Positions 5,000 to 6,369 of a stretch of DNA of 6,369 nt are shown here, piece after piece (within the stretch, counting starts at the first letter, position 1; the number at the start of each line of letters is the position of its first letter). The DNA is from Prevotella sp. UBA7594 (GTDB lineage: Bacteria; Bacteroidota; Bacteroidia; Bacteroidales; Bacteroidaceae): positions 1 to 6,369 of the forward strand of contig DLKG01000057.1 in assembly GCA_002490315.1 (NCBI GenBank), given 5' to 3'. Both the position numbers and the translations under genes were made by a program. The notes under the pieces were generated by a model, which was given only the letters and a program-made list of their open reading frames with translations, had not been told where the DNA came from and made no database searches.

Positions 5000-5878
5000 A
5001 TGAATACAAATTACGTTGTAGGACTTGGCGAGGCACTCTGGGATGTGCTTCCCGAAGGAAAGAAACTTGGTGGCGCTCCGGCTAACTTCGCGTTCCACGC
5101 AGGACAGTTCGGACTCAACTCCATTGCCGTGAGCGCATTGGGCGAGGACAAGCTCGCCGAGGAGACCATTGAACAGCTTGAGGAGAAGAAACTCCAGTAT
5201 TGTATGCCTCGTGTACCCTACCCTACGGGCACCGTGCAGGTGACACTCGACAGTGAGGGCATCCCAACATACGACATCAAGGAGAACGTGGCTTGGGACA
5301 ACATCCCCTTCACCGACGAACTGAAGGCTATCGCCGAGAACACACGCGCCGTGTGCTGGGGATCGCTGGCTCAGCGCAACGTGGTGAGCCGCGAGACTAT
5401 ATACAAGTTCCTCGACTCTACGCCGAAGGACTGCATGAAGATCTTCGACATCAACCTGCGCCAGACGTTCTATACAAAGGAAGTGATATGCGAGAGCATG
5501 AAGCGCTGCAACGTGCTGAAGATAAACGACGAGGAGCTTGTGCTCATCGGCCGCATGTTCGGCTATCCGGGTCTGGACATCGAGAACAAGTGCTGGCTCA
5601 TCCTGGGCAAGTATGATCTCGACATGCTTGTGCTCACCTGCGGCACCAACGGTAGCTACGTGTTCACACCGGGCGAAATGTCGTTCCAGCCAACACCTAA
5701 GGTGGAAGTGGCAGACACTGTCGGCGCCGGCGACTCGTTCACCGGCACTTTCTGCGCCTCTATTCTCTCAGGAAAGAGCGTGGCAGAGGCTCACAAACTC
5801 GCCGTTGAGGTGAGTGCGTATGTATGCACGCAGAATGGAGCCATGCCTTTGTTGCCAAGTGAATACACTGGCAAATAA
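5000..5878 (+). CDS. PfkB-family fructokinase
   Basis: This 292-residue cytosolic kinase should phosphorylate imported fructose with ATP, probably to fructose-6-phosphate, for glycolysis. It has the ribokinase/PfkB signatures: GGAPANFAFHAGQFG (24-38) for sugar binding near the N-terminus, and DTVGAGDSFTGTF (239-251) with the anion hole GAGD and catalytic base D245. DINLR (150-154) and NDEE (176-179) are also typical, and length is normal for fructokinases. I chose ATG 5000 because the protein then opens with MNTNYVVGLGEALWD, the usual family start. A longer reading from a TTG at 4940 adds 20 residues read out of the repeat region and is unlikely. No own promoter is evident, so it is probably co-transcribed with the MFS gene across the 222-base repeat-filled gap. 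Other PfkB sugar substrates cannot be excluded, but the neighbours favour fructose. Confidence 0.9.
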   Translation: MNTNYVVGLGEALWDVLPEGKKLGGAPANFAFHAGQFGLNSIAVSALGEDKLAEETIEQLEEKKLQYCMPRVPYPTGTVQVTLDSEGIPTYDIKENVAWDNIPFTDELKAIAENTRAVCWGSLAQRNVVSRETIYKFLDSTPKDCMKIFDINLRQTFYTKEVICESMKRCNVLKINDEELVLIGRMFGYPGLDIENKCWLILGKYDLDMLVLTCGTNGSYVFTPGEMSFQPTPKVEVADTVGAGDSFTGTFCASILSGKSVAEAHKLAVEVSAYVCTQNGAMPLLPSEYTGK

Positions 5879-5901
5879 GAACAATAGATGTAATTGTAAC
5901 T

Positions 5902-5967
5902 AAAAAAGCTGTCGCCTATGGCGCTATCATCTCAGCATCCAATTGCCGTCATGTAGCACCATAGGCG
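5902..5967 (-). terminator. Terminator of the minus-strand lipoprotein, overlapping its coding end
   Basis: On the minus strand, CGCCTATGGTGCTA (complement of 5954-5967) pairs over 14 positions with TAGCGCCATAGGCG (complement of 5913-5926), with one G-U pair. After a 5-base gap six Ts follow (complement of 5902-5907). The upstream arm lies in the reading frame and the stop codon sits in the 27-base loop. In plus-strand RNA the G-U becomes a C-A mismatch and the following tract is poor, so it favours the minus gene but may also slow read-through from the kinase. Confidence 0.55.
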
Positions 5968-6328
5968 CTACTATTTCTTCACGGGTGCTGTCATTGAAAC
6001 ACAGCACAAGAAAAGCATTTCCCACATGCTTGGCTGTGTCGGCATTGGCGCCTGCTATGCTGACAGCAGCAAGCCCCTTGTGGTCTTTCTTCATCTGCCA
6101 TACATATTGCTTGGCACTGACGATGAGTTGCTCGCGATAGCTGGCAGGGATGCTGTCGGGACGGTAGAAGCCGTCGACATAAGCCGAATACTTGCCATCA
6201 CGCAAGTATTCGTAATAAACCTTGGCGGCTCTGCCTGCCAGTTCCTCTGGCTTCGGTCCTTCTGTCTTGCCGCAAGATGACAAGGACAGAACGAGAAGGG
6301 AGAAACATATATATATAAGGTGTCGCAT
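5927..6328 (-). CDS. Predicted lipoprotein, NTF2/DUF4878-like
   Basis: This 133-residue protein has a lipoprotein signal peptide: MRH, a hydrophobic core (4-16) and the lipobox LSSC with acylated Cys19. A short linker rich in Glu, Lys and Pro follows, then one compact domain of about 105 residues: an initial helix with YYEYLRDGKYSAYVDGFY (38-55), SIPASYREQL (59-68), and strands ending FLVLCFNDSTREEIVAPMVLHDGNWML. This looks like the small NTF2-like/DUF4878 lipoproteins common in Bacteroidales, whose function is not established. The assignment is by general resemblance. It is convergent with the kinase, 48 bases apart, and seems unrelated to fructose use. The start ATG at 6328 has a near-consensus promoter upstream. 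It is complete within the window. Confidence 0.75.
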   Translation of the reverse strand: MRHLIYICFSLLVLSLSSCGKTEGPKPEELAGRAAKVYYEYLRDGKYSAYVDGFYRPDSIPASYREQLIVSAKQYVWQMKKDHKGLAAVSIAGANADTAKHVGNAFLVLCFNDSTREEIVAPMVLHDGNWMLR

Positions 6329-6346
6329 ATTTTCTTTGTTCTATTG

Positions 6347-6355
6347 CAAAGAGTA
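6347..6355 (-). promoter_or_regulatory. Possible -7 element of the minus-strand lipoprotein gene
   Basis: On the minus strand TACTCTTTG (complement of 6347-6355) differs from TAnnTTTG by one extra base between TA and TTTG. It lies 18 bases before the ATG at 6328. The -33 region would fall at or beyond the window edge, so it cannot be confirmed. Confidence 0.35.
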
Positions 6356-6369
6356 GCGGCGGTCTCCGG

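Overview
The window looks like a chromosomal piece of a Bacteroidota genome, most likely a Prevotella-like member of the Bacteroidales. GC-rich genes are separated by AT-rich gaps. Start codons lack a Shine-Dalgarno and follow A/T-rich leaders. Several gaps carry the Bacteroidales housekeeping promoter pattern (TTTG, 19-21 bp, TAnnTTTG). The genus is an inference; no rRNA or marker gene is present.

Layout, left to right. (1) 50-829, plus: an MlaF-like ABC ATPase, probably part of an envelope lipid-transport system whose permease would lie just left of the window. (2) 830-1106: a gap that holds a complete orphan transcription unit, with a perfect promoter at 859-889 and a strong intrinsic terminator at 1068-1105. 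Between them lies no long ORF, only a possible 20-codon ORF, so this is a small RNA or small-protein candidate. (3) 1104-1289, minus: a 61-residue predicted lipoprotein whose promoter almost touches its start codon. (4) 1594-5878, plus: a fructan/fructose cassette of an exported GH32 beta-fructosidase, an MFS sugar importer of the fucose/fructose permease type, and a PfkB-type fructokinase. (5) 5927-6328, minus: a predicted lipoprotein with an NTF2/DUF4878-like look, convergent with the kinase.

The cassette reads as a short pathway. The exported GH32 enzyme releases fructose from sucrose or fructans, the MFS protein imports it, and the kinase phosphorylates it. No SusC/SusD pair or regulator gene is in the window.

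The most interesting signals are non-coding. The GH32 and MFS genes have promoter regions that align without gaps over 70 bp: the same TTTTTTG and GAAACAT blocks sit at identical distances from a TAAnTTTG -7 element, and neither has a -33 box. This suggests a shared activator. The MFS leader can form several mutually exclusive stems. The MFS-kinase gap is a composite repeat: five AGAAGTTA octamers, five tandem 18-bp units, then inverted octamers, with a 14-bp perfect inverted repeat enclosing the tandem units.
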